The notes beneath the pieces are model-generated. The model was given only the letters and a program-made list of their open reading frames with translations. It was not told where the DNA came from and searched no databases. From a virus, in the IMG/VR virus record IMGVR_UViG_3300017989_000224, positions 1-38,629 of that record: 38,629 nt of DNA. One strand, written 5' to 3'. Of the stretch, positions 11,242-19,552 are shown one piece after another. A program made the translations under genes and the position numbers. How positions within the stretch are numbered: the stretch's first letter is position 1; every line of letters starts with the position of its first letter.

Positions 11242-11865
11242 ATGGACGGTGATCCTTTTGACTTAAACAACCAAAAAAGAGATGAAGAACAATCTTCTCT
11301 TATGAAACAACGTGGGGAAGGCCAAGACGTTCCTTATGTTCCTGCTAAATACATGACTCCTGATGAAAAGAACGAGAAGATTCTCAAGCTTTATTTTGGA
11401 GGTATGACTGATCCCGTTGATATAGCAGACGAGTTAAATCTTTATCCACCAGAGGTTAGAGGTTTTATAGCTAGAAGCCAAGCAAGAAAAAAAGCTGAAG
11501 CTATAAAGGAGACTTTAACTAAAGCTGTCTTTGATAAGAAGCTTCCAGTTATCAAAGAGATTGTTGGTGTATCTTTAACTGGCGTTCTTGAATGGGTGGA
11601 GGGTTTTGTTAGCTCTGAAAAGCATCTTAAGATGAGTGTTCATCAAGCTAGAACTTTTGCTGGCTTAATGAAAGATGTTTATGAGATGAGCAGACTAGAA
11701 CTTGGTAAATCAACTCATAACGTTGCTATTGTGCAGAAGGTTGAGAAAGACGTAAACGTTGTGCTTGATAAGTTGCGAGCAGAACCAGAACGAGGCGGTG
11801 ACCCTTTCGTTGATTATCCTGAAGATGTAGTGGATGTGGAATATGAAGAAGCAACCACAGAGTAA
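11242..11865 (+). CDS. terS: Terminase small subunit (207 aa)
   Basis: Identified by place and form: directly upstream of the large terminase, with an N-terminal helix-turn-helix-like segment (residues about 45-75, ILKLYFGGMTDPVDIADELN then YPPEVRGFIARSQA), a long helical middle for oligomerisation (EIVGVSLTGVLEWVEGF, HQARTFAGLMKDVYEM) and an acidic C-terminal tail (DPFVDYPEDVVDVEYEEA) of the kind that contacts the large subunit. It should recognise the packaging site and load the motor. The family match is by layout. Confidence 0.7.
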   Translation: MDGDPFDLNNQKRDEEQSSLMKQRGEGQDVPYVPAKYMTPDEKNEKILKLYFGGMTDPVDIADELNLYPPEVRGFIARSQARKKAEAIKETLTKAVFDKKLPVIKEIVGVSLTGVLEWVEGFVSSEKHLKMSVHQARTFAGLMKDVYEMSRLELGKSTHNVAIVQKVEKDVNVVLDKLRAEPERGGDPFVDYPEDVVDVEYEEATTE

Positions 11866-12052
11866 GTATGAAGCAAATACTTTTTGCACCAATTGTGGTT
11901 TCATTGATTGGAAATCAGTTCCTTATGGTATTCCTGTAACAGACGAGCTTAACAAATGTAATACTTGTGGTTGTAGAGGTTATTTAGTTCTATGCCAAAC
12001 CCAAGAAGAGTTAGAAGATTATAAAGAGAAAATAAAAAGTGTCACTCACTGA
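11843..12052 (+). CDS. Small zinc-ribbon protein between terminase genes (69 aa)
   Basis: Start taken at ATG 11843 (ATG 11834 is possible). Two cysteine pairs, CTNC near residue 16 and CNTCGC near residue 41, bracket a beta hairpin (IDWKSVPYGIPVTDE), a classic rubredoxin-like zinc ribbon. The C-terminus is a charged helix (TQEELEDYKEKIK). It overlaps both terminase genes, so all three are translated together. It may assist packaging or nuclease control, by position only. Confidence 0.7.
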   Translation: MKKQPQSKYEANTFCTNCGFIDWKSVPYGIPVTDELNKCNTCGCRGYLVLCQTQEELEDYKEKIKSVTH

Positions 12053-13571
12053 AGCTGATGTAGTTAGGTTAAATAGATATCAGCAAGCTATTTCTGACTT
12101 GCATCTCCACCTACATGCTGTTGATCGATTCCCTCATGCTGGTCAACAGAAAATGATTAAAGAGTTTTTCGGTGCGAAAAGAAAAGTTATTCTTATTCAA
12201 TGCGCTAGAGACTTAGGAAAAACAGAAGCAGGGCTTTATATAGCGTGGCGTTATTGTCTTACCAACGAAAATAAAGTTGTTGCAATTATAGCACCAGAAA
12301 TTAAGCAGGGCTTTAAGATTTATTGTGAGACAAAACGATTACAGGATTACGGACCCAAAAAATATGTTCGTCAATATTTAAAATCAGAACTAGCTGTAGA
12401 GTTTATTACAGGTTGTAAGATTGTTGTTAATGGCTGTGAGAACTATGATTCTCTTCGTGGTATGAAACCTGATTTAGTTTTATATGACGAGGTACAACTA
12501 CACACTCCACAGTTCCATGAAGATGTTATGAGGCCAAACTTTTCTCGTGGTAATGTTCATTTGGTTGCGATGGGAACACCGCCAAAGCGTTATTGTAATT
12601 ATGTTGAGTTTAAGCAAGATGTTTTAGATAAAGTTGATCAAGGAAGTCCAAGGTATGCTTATGTGCAGCTTACTATTTACGATGCTCCAAATCGAGACTT
12701 AGAAGGCTTAGAGGAAATTAAACAGGACTTGCTTCGAAAAGGAAAATATAACGTTTGGAAGCGAGAGTATTTAGGGCAGGATGCGTTTGACACAGAGTCT
12801 GCTGTTTTTCCTATGTGGGATAAAGATAAGTTTGTTATTCCGCATAAGGAAATTGTTGAGAAGGTCAAAAAAGATTCAAAGCATATCAAGTGGTGGGGGG
12901 TATATGATCCTGGTACTGCTACTTGCTTTGCTGTTTTGTTTATTGGCTGGAATCCTTATACGTCAGAATTATTTTTAGTTGATGAGATATATGAACAGAG
13001 AAGGGCGCATACTACAGCGTGTGAGATATGGGATAGAAGTGATAGTATTAAGAAAGAGTTTTCTAGGCCGTCCAGGTGGACTAATGTTTATGATGAAGCT
13101 GCTGCATGGTTTGCTAACGAGATATATGCAAACTATCCTGATGAGGAATTTACATTACTACCAACCAATAAGCGCAGAAGAAATAAAGTTGACGGCGAGG
13201 AGGGCAGACCGGGCGAGTCGGTGATCATGTCTGTGATGCTTGCAGAAGAACAGAAGCTTTGGGTTAGTGATAGGTGCTTGAAGTTTTGTTTTGAGATAGA
13301 AAACTATGTGGTAGATGACAATGGAAACTACCCTAAAAAATTCGATCATTTAATAGACGATTTTTTCTACTTCATTCTAGACAGTGGTTATGCGCTCATT
13401 GAGTCTGTAGATGAATTTGAAGAGTATCAACGTTGGAAAAAAGAAAACGTTAGAGCAGAGACTTTTGATGATGTGGTGAATGAAGCAAGGAGCATGAATG
13501 ATATTGCTCATGCTTTAGAAGCTGGTGATGATGATTATGATTTAGGAGGTGACGAGGAATGGCTACTATAA
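12039..13571 (+). CDS. terL: Terminase large subunit, packaging ATPase and nuclease (510 aa)
   Basis: A GTG start at 12039 overlaps the zinc-ribbon gene by 14 bases. The ATPase domain has a Walker A variant CARDLGKT (residues 55-62, K61), Walker B DLVLYDE (145-151, E151) and the coupling motif AMGTPP (177-182). The RNase H-like nuclease domain begins at VYDPGTATCFAVL with D290, followed by VYDEAAAW (D352) and a C-terminal acidic FDHLIDD set. Both domains look intact. It drives DNA into the prohead and cuts the concatemer at the portal. The Walker A loop departs from the usual GxxxxGK[ST], as often happens in phage terminases. Confidence 0.93.
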   Translation: MSLTEADVVRLNRYQQAISDLHLHLHAVDRFPHAGQQKMIKEFFGAKRKVILIQCARDLGKTEAGLYIAWRYCLTNENKVVAIIAPEIKQGFKIYCETKRLQDYGPKKYVRQYLKSELAVEFITGCKIVVNGCENYDSLRGMKPDLVLYDEVQLHTPQFHEDVMRPNFSRGNVHLVAMGTPPKRYCNYVEFKQDVLDKVDQGSPRYAYVQLTIYDAPNRDLEGLEEIKQDLLRKGKYNVWKREYLGQDAFDTESAVFPMWDKDKFVIPHKEIVEKVKKDSKHIKWWGVYDPGTATCFAVLFIGWNPYTSELFLVDEIYEQRRAHTTACEIWDRSDSIKKEFSRPSRWTNVYDEAAAWFANEIYANYPDEEFTLLPTNKRRRNKVDGEEGRPGESVIMSVMLAEEQKLWVSDRCLKFCFEIENYVVDDNGNYPKKFDHLIDDFFYFILDSGYALIESVDEFEEYQRWKKENVRAETFDDVVNEARSMNDIAHALEAGDDDYDLGGDEEWLL

Positions 13572-13936
13572 AAGAACTAGTACAGAAAGTTGAAGGACTA
13601 GAGGTTTCCCATAAGGAGATGCTTCATATTATCGATAAGGCTTTAGATACGATTTATAAGCTAGCGGAACTCAATACGATGCAGGGTGCCAAGCCGGTTA
13701 AGGTGGAAGGATTGTCCCTGGAGGGTTTAGACCCTTTTATGGATGATACCCCTTTGCCTAGTATGCAGCCCAAGCTACGCTCAGTTAGGAGCAATACTTC
13801 CGATTTAGGTAACTCAGAAACTATGGTACAATCAGGTACAGAGGGTTTTTTACAGACCTCTGAAGAGGCTAGCGATGCGTTAGAGCAAATTTTGGGCGGC
13901 GATGATGATGTTTTACTTGGAGATGAGGAATTATGA
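13559..13936 (+). CDS. Hypothetical protein between terminase and portal (125 aa)
   Basis: ATG at 13559 with GAGG upstream overlaps the terminase end by 13 bases and overlaps the portal start by four (ATGA). An N-terminal coiled coil (IKELVQKVEGLEVSHKEML, then IIDKALDTIYKLAELN) is followed by a low-complexity acidic region ending GGDDDVLLGDEEL. It may be a portal or scaffold accessory. No family is recognised. Confidence 0.7.
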   Translation: MATIKELVQKVEGLEVSHKEMLHIIDKALDTIYKLAELNTMQGAKPVKVEGLSLEGLDPFMDDTPLPSMQPKLRSVRSNTSDLGNSETMVQSGTEGFLQTSEEASDALEQILGGDDDVLLGDEEL

Positions 13937-16047
13937 CTGGTTCAATTAGCATTGATATTAATCAGGACGTTCAGAATAGAATTGAAACAATTACTCCGCC
14001 ATGGACAGTTTGGAGAAAGGGAAACAAAAAAAAGCTGTTCAAAGACGGTGGCTATCCAACTGGAGCTAAAAAAGCTAAAGAGCAATGGTTCCAGGATTCT
14101 ATTCAAACTTTACAGAAGTTCTCTGAGTGGCGTATCTGGCAATATGCTAATAACCAGCTTTGGTATGTAGGCGAGTTTGATAGAGCCTTTGAGTACAGTA
14201 TGGTAGTGCCAGGACGCACTCATCAAGCAACTCAGCGTAAGGTTAGACCGCGTATCTTCAATCACCTATATGACCTTACAGAGCAGAGAGTCTCCAAGCT
14301 TTCAGCTCTAAAGCCAGCAGTACAGGTGTTCCCAACCAATAGAGAAGAAAATGACAGGGAGATTACTAGACTTATTAGCAGCGCTCTTAAAGCTGTTGAG
14401 CGCAGGGTTAGAATGGATCTTCTAATCCAGAATCTTGAACGTTGGACTGCAGTATTTGGTGAGATGCTTATTTGGGTTGAGTGGAATCCTGATATTGGTG
14501 ATAGAAAGGAACGTGGCTCCATAGAGAGGGTGGGTGATGTTGATATATACCTTAAAGAGCCTTGGACTTACTTTCCAGAGCCGAAAGCTGACAGGTCAGA
14601 GGTTACTTATGTTGTGGACCTCTGGGATATTAAGCCCGTAGAGGAAGCTAGGGAGCTGTTTGATAATCAGAAGATTGAGCCTGATGGCAGTCATCAAGTG
14701 TTCTTTTTTAATAATAATGTTCTAGAGAAGCGAGCAGACGAGGTGATTATCTATCGTTTGCTTCAAAAACCAACCAAATTCTTTCCAGAGGGTAATATTA
14801 GCTGGTTTGTACATCAGAAAGACGGTACTAAGCTTCAGAAAGAAGAAAAAGTTTGGCCATATTCACATATGGACTTCCCATTTGAGATCCATACAGACAT
14901 CGACGTTCCAGGGCGTCAATTTGGTGTCTCAGCGTATCAAAACCTAATCCCTATGCAGCATGTGTACAATCGATTAACGTCCATCATGGTGCGAAATATG
15001 CTGCTTGTGGGCCATCCTCATATCTTAATGCCAGAGGGCTCTGCTAAGGTGGAGGCTTTTACCAATAGACCTACTGCTATCAAGTATAAGCCTATTGGTA
15101 ATGCTAGACCGGAGATAGTAACTTTTCCATCTGTGCCAGGTGAGTTTTTTAACTTCAGAAACGAGGTTCGCCAGGAAATGGGACAGGTTTATGGAATTCA
15201 AGGTGTAACTAGAGGCGATCCACCACCGAACGTGAGAGCTGCTTCAATGCTTCGATTCTATGAGGAGCAGGAGCAACAGAGGGCAAGTACGTTAATCCTT
15301 AAACATAACGAAATTATTAGACAAGTCTATTATAAGACAGCATCTGTAGTAGGAGATTATTATCCCGCTGATAAGAGCGAAGGTTCGCAGCAGCGACTTA
15401 TTAGAACTTTTGGTAAGGATAATAAGTACGTGCTGGATGCTTTTGATGTAGCTAAGATATCTTCTGAGTACGATGTGTTTATTGCTAACTCTACAGGCTT
15501 CTCTGAGAGTATAGCTGGAAGGCTTGAAGAAGTGGCTTTGGTTGCACAGCTAGAACGTGACAAACAAACTCAACTATTGTCTGCTGAAGAAATGGCTGAT
15601 ATTCTCGATCTGAAAGACCCACAAAAAGCTTATGATATAGCTGGCAACTCTCGGCGTACTGCTGAGTTTTTCAACGAGCTGTTGCTAAGTGGTAAAAAGA
15701 TACCAGAACCCAAGAAGTATTGGGATCTACTCACGCACTGGCGGGCTATAATGATTCTAATGAATTCTAGTTCTTGGCCGGGACTGCCAGAAGAGATTCA
15801 GGAGAACGCTACAATCCATCTCACTACGATAGAACGGCTTATTACCGAGAAGATTCCTAATAGTCCTGCATTGGGTGCTATTATGGAACGTGAGAGGGAT
15901 TTTCCAGCTCTGTACAATCCAGAACCTCAGCCTCCTGAAAAGCCAGCTGCTACTGCACAACCTCAGGGAATGGAAGCTTTAATACCAGAGCCAGGTGCGG
16001 CACTTCCGCCAATTCCTGGTGCTAGTGGTGGTTTACCAATTGCTTAA
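13933..16047 (+). CDS. Portal protein (704 aa)
   Basis: Large size, position between terminase and scaffold, and composition all fit a podovirus-type portal, the dodecameric ring that feeds DNA into the head and joins the tail. Typical portal features include the tryptophan-rich N-terminus, a central region with the conserved-looking YQNLIPMQHVYNRLTSIMV (about residue 335), an RQEMGQVYGIQGVTRG loop typical of the wing/crown transition, and long helices (EQEQQRASTLILKHNEIIRQ) that would form stem and crown. The last 60 residues are proline/alanine-rich (PEPQPPEKPAATAQP) and probably disordered. No sign of truncation. Confidence 0.88.
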   Translation: MTGSISIDINQDVQNRIETITPPWTVWRKGNKKKLFKDGGYPTGAKKAKEQWFQDSIQTLQKFSEWRIWQYANNQLWYVGEFDRAFEYSMVVPGRTHQATQRKVRPRIFNHLYDLTEQRVSKLSALKPAVQVFPTNREENDREITRLISSALKAVERRVRMDLLIQNLERWTAVFGEMLIWVEWNPDIGDRKERGSIERVGDVDIYLKEPWTYFPEPKADRSEVTYVVDLWDIKPVEEARELFDNQKIEPDGSHQVFFFNNNVLEKRADEVIIYRLLQKPTKFFPEGNISWFVHQKDGTKLQKEEKVWPYSHMDFPFEIHTDIDVPGRQFGVSAYQNLIPMQHVYNRLTSIMVRNMLLVGHPHILMPEGSAKVEAFTNRPTAIKYKPIGNARPEIVTFPSVPGEFFNFRNEVRQEMGQVYGIQGVTRGDPPPNVRAASMLRFYEEQEQQRASTLILKHNEIIRQVYYKTASVVGDYYPADKSEGSQQRLIRTFGKDNKYVLDAFDVAKISSEYDVFIANSTGFSESIAGRLEEVALVAQLERDKQTQLLSAEEMADILDLKDPQKAYDIAGNSRRTAEFFNELLLSGKKIPEPKKYWDLLTHWRAIMILMNSSSWPGLPEEIQENATIHLTTIERLITEKIPNSPALGAIMERERDFPALYNPEPQPPEKPAATAQPQGMEALIPEPGAALPPIPGASGGLPIA

Positions 16048-16059
16048 ATGGAGAATAAT

Positions 16060-17439
16060 ATGGGCGATTCAACTGAAAGCGTAGGATCAGTGCAGGAAAC
16101 TGTTAATGAGATGTCTGGTGGCGATCCAGCCATGGAGGTTTTCGGTATCTCATCTAACGGAGCTACTCAAACTGAGTTTGTGAGCCCCGAAGCTGATGAT
16201 ATTGTTAAAGAAATAATGGGGATGGAGTCTGATGAGTCAGAAGAATCAAAAGAAGATGAACAAGTCACTCAAGAATCAATCCCAGCAACAGAAGCGACAA
16301 GCTCAGAAGAATCTAGCGATACTACTGAACAAGCTACTGAGGTTCAAGATGAGGCAGCATCTGAAGAGATCCCTCTGTTAAAAGCCTCTCTTGGTGAAGA
16401 TAAGACCTTGGATGTGCCTGAAAGCGCTAAGTTCACTATCAAAATAGCTGGAGAACAGCATGAGGTGGAGCTTAAAGACCTAACCAGAAACTATCAAGGT
16501 AAAGTGCCCTGGGAGAAGCATTATCAAGAAACCAAAGAGCGTGAGCGAATGTTAGTGCAGCGTGAGCGTATGATGGACCAAAAAGAAGCTACTGAGAACG
16601 CCGTATTAAACGACGTTGTTAAGCTTATCAAAGAGAATCCTTTTGGTGCTATGGAGAAGCTACTTCTTGATAGAGGGGAAGATCCAAGTGATGCTCTAAA
16701 AGCTTATCTCCAGCAAGCTAAAGCTACAATGGATGAGGTTGGAGAGTTAGATGAGACTAGCTTGAACGCGATCGTCAGAGATAAAAGTGTAGGATACAAA
16801 GAGACGCTTTTAGATCAAAAAGCTGAGAAAGCTAAAAAGACAGAGGATTTTAATGCTGAGAATCAAGAGCTTCATAAGTACGAGGGTGAGTTAAAGGAAA
16901 AATTCAACATTCCTGACACTGACTTCATCGAAGCTTACAATAAGGCAGTGGAATTAGATGCTGATTCAGAATCTTCTTTCTCATTTAAGGATATGAGTAG
17001 CAAAGAGATTTTGGAGAGCTGTGCTAATTACGTAGTGTCGTATTCTAGGCCTTTTAAGCATATTACTAACATTATGCGAGAGGTAGATCCCAGTATCCAA
17101 GATAACGATGAAGGTATATTGTTTGTTAAGGATGTTGTTTATCCTAACAGAACACATTTGCCACAGTACGAGGATAAGGATATACTGGATATAGTACGTG
17201 CTTATTTGAACGGTACAGGTGAGCAAGTCAAAACAGAACAATCGGTAGAAGAAGCTAAAACAGAATCTTCAAAGGATTCAAGTAGCGAAGGCTCACAAAA
17301 GCCCACCTCGCAAACGATACCCCCGAAGAATGAGGAAGTAGAAGCTAAAGCGGAGGGTGGCACTGATACTATTGGTGCTGGTGAAGATGATTTCGATGCT
17401 TGGTTAGATCGAGATTATCCACTAACTAAAAACTGGTAA
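16060..17439 (+). CDS. Scaffolding-type acidic protein (459 aa)
   Basis: ATG at 16060 is chosen because GGAG sits seven bases before it. The ATG at 16048 has no ribosome binding site. It is very acidic, with a Ser/Glu/Thr-rich first third, then a beta-like patch (KFTIKIAGEQHEVELKDL), a long coiled coil (WEKHYQETKERERMLVQRE) and a second disordered Glu/Ser tail. This layout, directly between portal and capsid genes, is that of a head scaffolding protein that guides capsid assembly and is then removed. No protease domain is seen. Confidence 0.82.
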   Translation: MGDSTESVGSVQETVNEMSGGDPAMEVFGISSNGATQTEFVSPEADDIVKEIMGMESDESEESKEDEQVTQESIPATEATSSEESSDTTEQATEVQDEAASEEIPLLKASLGEDKTLDVPESAKFTIKIAGEQHEVELKDLTRNYQGKVPWEKHYQETKERERMLVQRERMMDQKEATENAVLNDVVKLIKENPFGAMEKLLLDRGEDPSDALKAYLQQAKATMDEVGELDETSLNAIVRDKSVGYKETLLDQKAEKAKKTEDFNAENQELHKYEGELKEKFNIPDTDFIEAYNKAVELDADSESSFSFKDMSSKEILESCANYVVSYSRPFKHITNIMREVDPSIQDNDEGILFVKDVVYPNRTHLPQYEDKDILDIVRAYLNGTGEQVKTEQSVEEAKTESSKDSSSEGSQKPTSQTIPPKNEEVEAKAEGGTDTIGAGEDDFDAWLDRDYPLTKNW

Positions 17440-17449
17440 TTATTACCTA

Positions 17450-17491
17450 AACACCCTTCGAGCTAACTTTTTTATTTAATCGGAGGGTGTT
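17450..17491 (+). promoter_or_regulatory. RNA hairpin covering the capsid gene ribosome binding site
   Basis: AACACCCTTCGA (17450-17461) pairs with TCGGAGGGTGTT (17480-17491), giving 12 base pairs including one G-U, around an 18-base A/U-rich loop. The Shine-Dalgarno GGAGGG (17482-17487) is fully inside the stem, which ends at the base before the ATG. Translation of the capsid gene should depend on opening this stem, for example by a ribosome leaving the scaffold gene or by a binding protein. Confidence 0.7.
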
Positions 17492-18709
17492 ATGCCATCA
17501 AATCTAGCAGAAGCATATGACTTATCGAATGTCGATGCTCTATTTAAAATTAAGTTTCTGAAGTACTACGATGAAACTTTCAATACTACTACCCCACTTT
17601 GGAACCAAACAACTAAAACTAACGATTTTGTTGGTAAGAAGTTAGAGTTTCCAGTACCTACCACATATAAGGGTGGAGTTGGTTCGGGTCGTTTACCAGA
17701 ATCAAAGCCAGCTACTTATGGTGATGTTCAGATTACAGCTAAGAAAGTTTACGCAACTGATAGAGTTGATCGTGAAACTATCATGGCTTCTTTGACATCA
17801 GAAGGTGCTTTTGTTCGTGCATTAGCTGAAACTGTTAAAAAGACAGTTCAAGCTGATATGTGGAACCATAGTCGAATCTTATTTGGAAACGGTGACGGTT
17901 CATTAGGAACAATCGATACTGGTGGTGTTACTGACAATGGTGGTGGAGATTACGATGTAGTGATTTCTTCGGCTTCTTTTAAGCTCGCAAACTGGGAAGA
18001 GAACATGTTTGTGAACTTTGGTACTGGAACTGATAAGTTTGAGATTACCTTAGTAGCGCCAAGTACTCGTACCATTAGCGTACAGCGACAAGCTGGCGGA
18101 ACTGATGTTCCTGCTGATGCTGATGTTGTATACCTTCAGAATTCCAAAGACAACGATCCTCAAGGATTGAAATCTGTTTTGGATGCAACTTCTGGAAGTT
18201 TGTATAATGTTACTGTAACTCGTAAATGGCAAGCATACCAGCGTGCGATGGGTGGAGTTGGTATTTCAACTCCTATCATGAATAAAGCAATGATTCAGGT
18301 TGAGCTTCAATCTGGTCAGGTGCCTAACATGATCGTTACTTCTGCTGAGCAGTTTGAGAAAGTCTTAAACTTCTTGGAAGATCAGAAGCGCTATCAGATG
18401 GTCAATGTGCCAGCTAAAGGTGCTCAAGGGAAGGTATCCTTCCAGGGTGTACAGTTCATGTCAGCTCGTGGTCCTATTAACATTTTCTGGGATAGGTTCT
18501 GTGAGCCAGATAGAATGTACTTCCTAAATACTCGCCATATTAAGTATTACAGACGGCCTAATACTGGTTGGGTAAAGGATGATATCGGTGGAAATGGTTA
18601 CCTACGTGTAGCTGATGAAGATCAGTTTGAAGCTCGCTTCGCCACGTATGGAGAAATTTTCATTGCTCCTACTTTCCATGGTGTTGTAACTGGCTTGTCA
18701 ATTACATAA
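17492..18709 (+). CDS. Major capsid protein (405 aa)
   Basis: Follows scaffold as expected. GGAGGG precedes the ATG. Features fit the HK97-fold capsid proteins of podovirus-like phages: an N-terminal arm (LSNVDALFKIKFLKYYDET), an extended loop region (KKLEFPVPTTYKGGVGSGRLPE), the spine-helix segment SEGAFVRALAETVKKTVQADMW, a beta-rich insertion (about residues 150-230, DNGGGDYDVVISSASFKL...), and a C-terminal A/P-domain part (MIVTSAEQFEKVLNF, then RPNTGWVKDDIGG). No N-terminal protease pro-domain is apparent. It should be the most abundant protein, consistent with its strong but hairpin-controlled ribosome binding site. It is a likely client of the GroES-like protein. Confidence 0.87.
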   Translation: MPSNLAEAYDLSNVDALFKIKFLKYYDETFNTTTPLWNQTTKTNDFVGKKLEFPVPTTYKGGVGSGRLPESKPATYGDVQITAKKVYATDRVDRETIMASLTSEGAFVRALAETVKKTVQADMWNHSRILFGNGDGSLGTIDTGGVTDNGGGDYDVVISSASFKLANWEENMFVNFGTGTDKFEITLVAPSTRTISVQRQAGGTDVPADADVVYLQNSKDNDPQGLKSVLDATSGSLYNVTVTRKWQAYQRAMGGVGISTPIMNKAMIQVELQSGQVPNMIVTSAEQFEKVLNFLEDQKRYQMVNVPAKGAQGKVSFQGVQFMSARGPINIFWDRFCEPDRMYFLNTRHIKYYRRPNTGWVKDDIGGNGYLRVADEDQFEARFATYGEIFIAPTFHGVVTGLSIT

Positions 18710-18715
18710 AGGGAT

Positions 18716-18734
18716 GGGGCGTTAAGCCCCGTTT
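18716..18734 (+). terminator. Partial terminator after the capsid gene
   Basis: GGGGC-GTTAA-GCCCC (18716-18730) followed by a short GTTT. The stem is strong but the U tract is short, so it likely lowers, without stopping, transcription into the decoration genes and raises capsid mRNA over them. Confidence 0.65.
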
Positions 18735-18766
18735 AACTATGATTTTGAAGATAGGAGATATGAAAA

Positions 18767-19492
18767 ATGAAAACTGTTAAATTTGTTCTTATTATGGCTT
18801 TGGCATTCGCGTTTGGTTACGTGATTACTAATAGCTCGATCGTTCGTGCTCAAGGTGATGCACGTCTTTGGATTGATACGCTTGGCACACCAAGCATTAC
18901 AGCTAAAGATGGTTATAACCTAGTGATTGCGAATGAGGATGATGACGACATCGAGATTGTTCAAAATGGTGCAGTAACTTGGACGTTTGATGGCGCTACA
19001 GGAAACCTTACTCCAGCAAGTGGTGGGGTAGTTCGTGATGTTGTTGTTTCTGTTCCGGCTTTTAATGGAGCAGCAGGTGCTACCGCAACTGTTGGTTGGG
19101 TGGTAACTGGTGCTGATAAAGGTCTGGCAACTCTAGCTCAAAGCGCAACGGCTGACACTCTTGTGATTCCTATTAGTGGATTGCTCGAAGGTGATGTTAT
19201 TAGTGCTTTTACTGTGCGTGGTCAGCTAGAGTCAGGTGGTAACACCGCTACAGTAGATGCTGATTTGCGAAAGCTAACTCCAGCTGCTGGTGGAACTGCT
19301 GACGCTTCGATTGGTGCTATTACTCAAATCAGTAAGACTGCTGATTATGAGATTGATGATAGTAAGACTTTGGCTGCGTCAGAAACTATTGCAAGTGGAG
19401 AAACTTTATATCTTTTGGTAACTGCTACTACAGCAGCTGCTACTGATATTGAGCTATCTGCTATAGAGTTGACTGTTCAACGGTCTAGTTAA
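18767..19492 (+). CDS. Virion structural protein with signal-peptide-like start (241 aa)
   Basis: ATG at 18767 has AGGAG upstream. Residues 1-29 look like a Sec signal peptide (MKTVKFVLIMALAFAFGYV...SIVRAQG). The rest is beta-rich: a short LWIDTLGTPSITAKDG and WTFDGATGNLTP motif of the kind seen in phage fibre and decoration proteins, then a sandwich-like domain (LLEGDVISAFTVRGQLESGG, ETLYLLVTATTAAATDIEL). I recognise this second domain from uncharacterised virion proteins near capsid genes. A signal peptide on a virion protein is odd, because heads are built in the cytoplasm. Confidence 0.7.
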   Translation: MKTVKFVLIMALAFAFGYVITNSSIVRAQGDARLWIDTLGTPSITAKDGYNLVIANEDDDDIEIVQNGAVTWTFDGATGNLTPASGGVVRDVVVSVPAFNGAAGATATVGWVVTGADKGLATLAQSATADTLVIPISGLLEGDVISAFTVRGQLESGGNTATVDADLRKLTPAAGGTADASIGAITQISKTADYEIDDSKTLAASETIASGETLYLLVTATTAAATDIELSAIELTVQRSS

Positions 19493-19499
19493 TTAAGAC

Positions 19500-19524
19500 G
19501 GGGGCTTCGGCCCTCTTTAAATTT
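19500..19524 (+). terminator. UUCG-tetraloop terminator
   Basis: GGGGGC-TTCG-GCCCTC (19500-19515, one G-U pair) with the very stable cUUCGg loop, followed by TTTAAATTT. It lies between two decoration genes and would cut transcription of distal genes partly. Confidence 0.75.
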
Positions 19525-19552
19525 ATACCCGTAGATATTCGCGGAGATTAAA

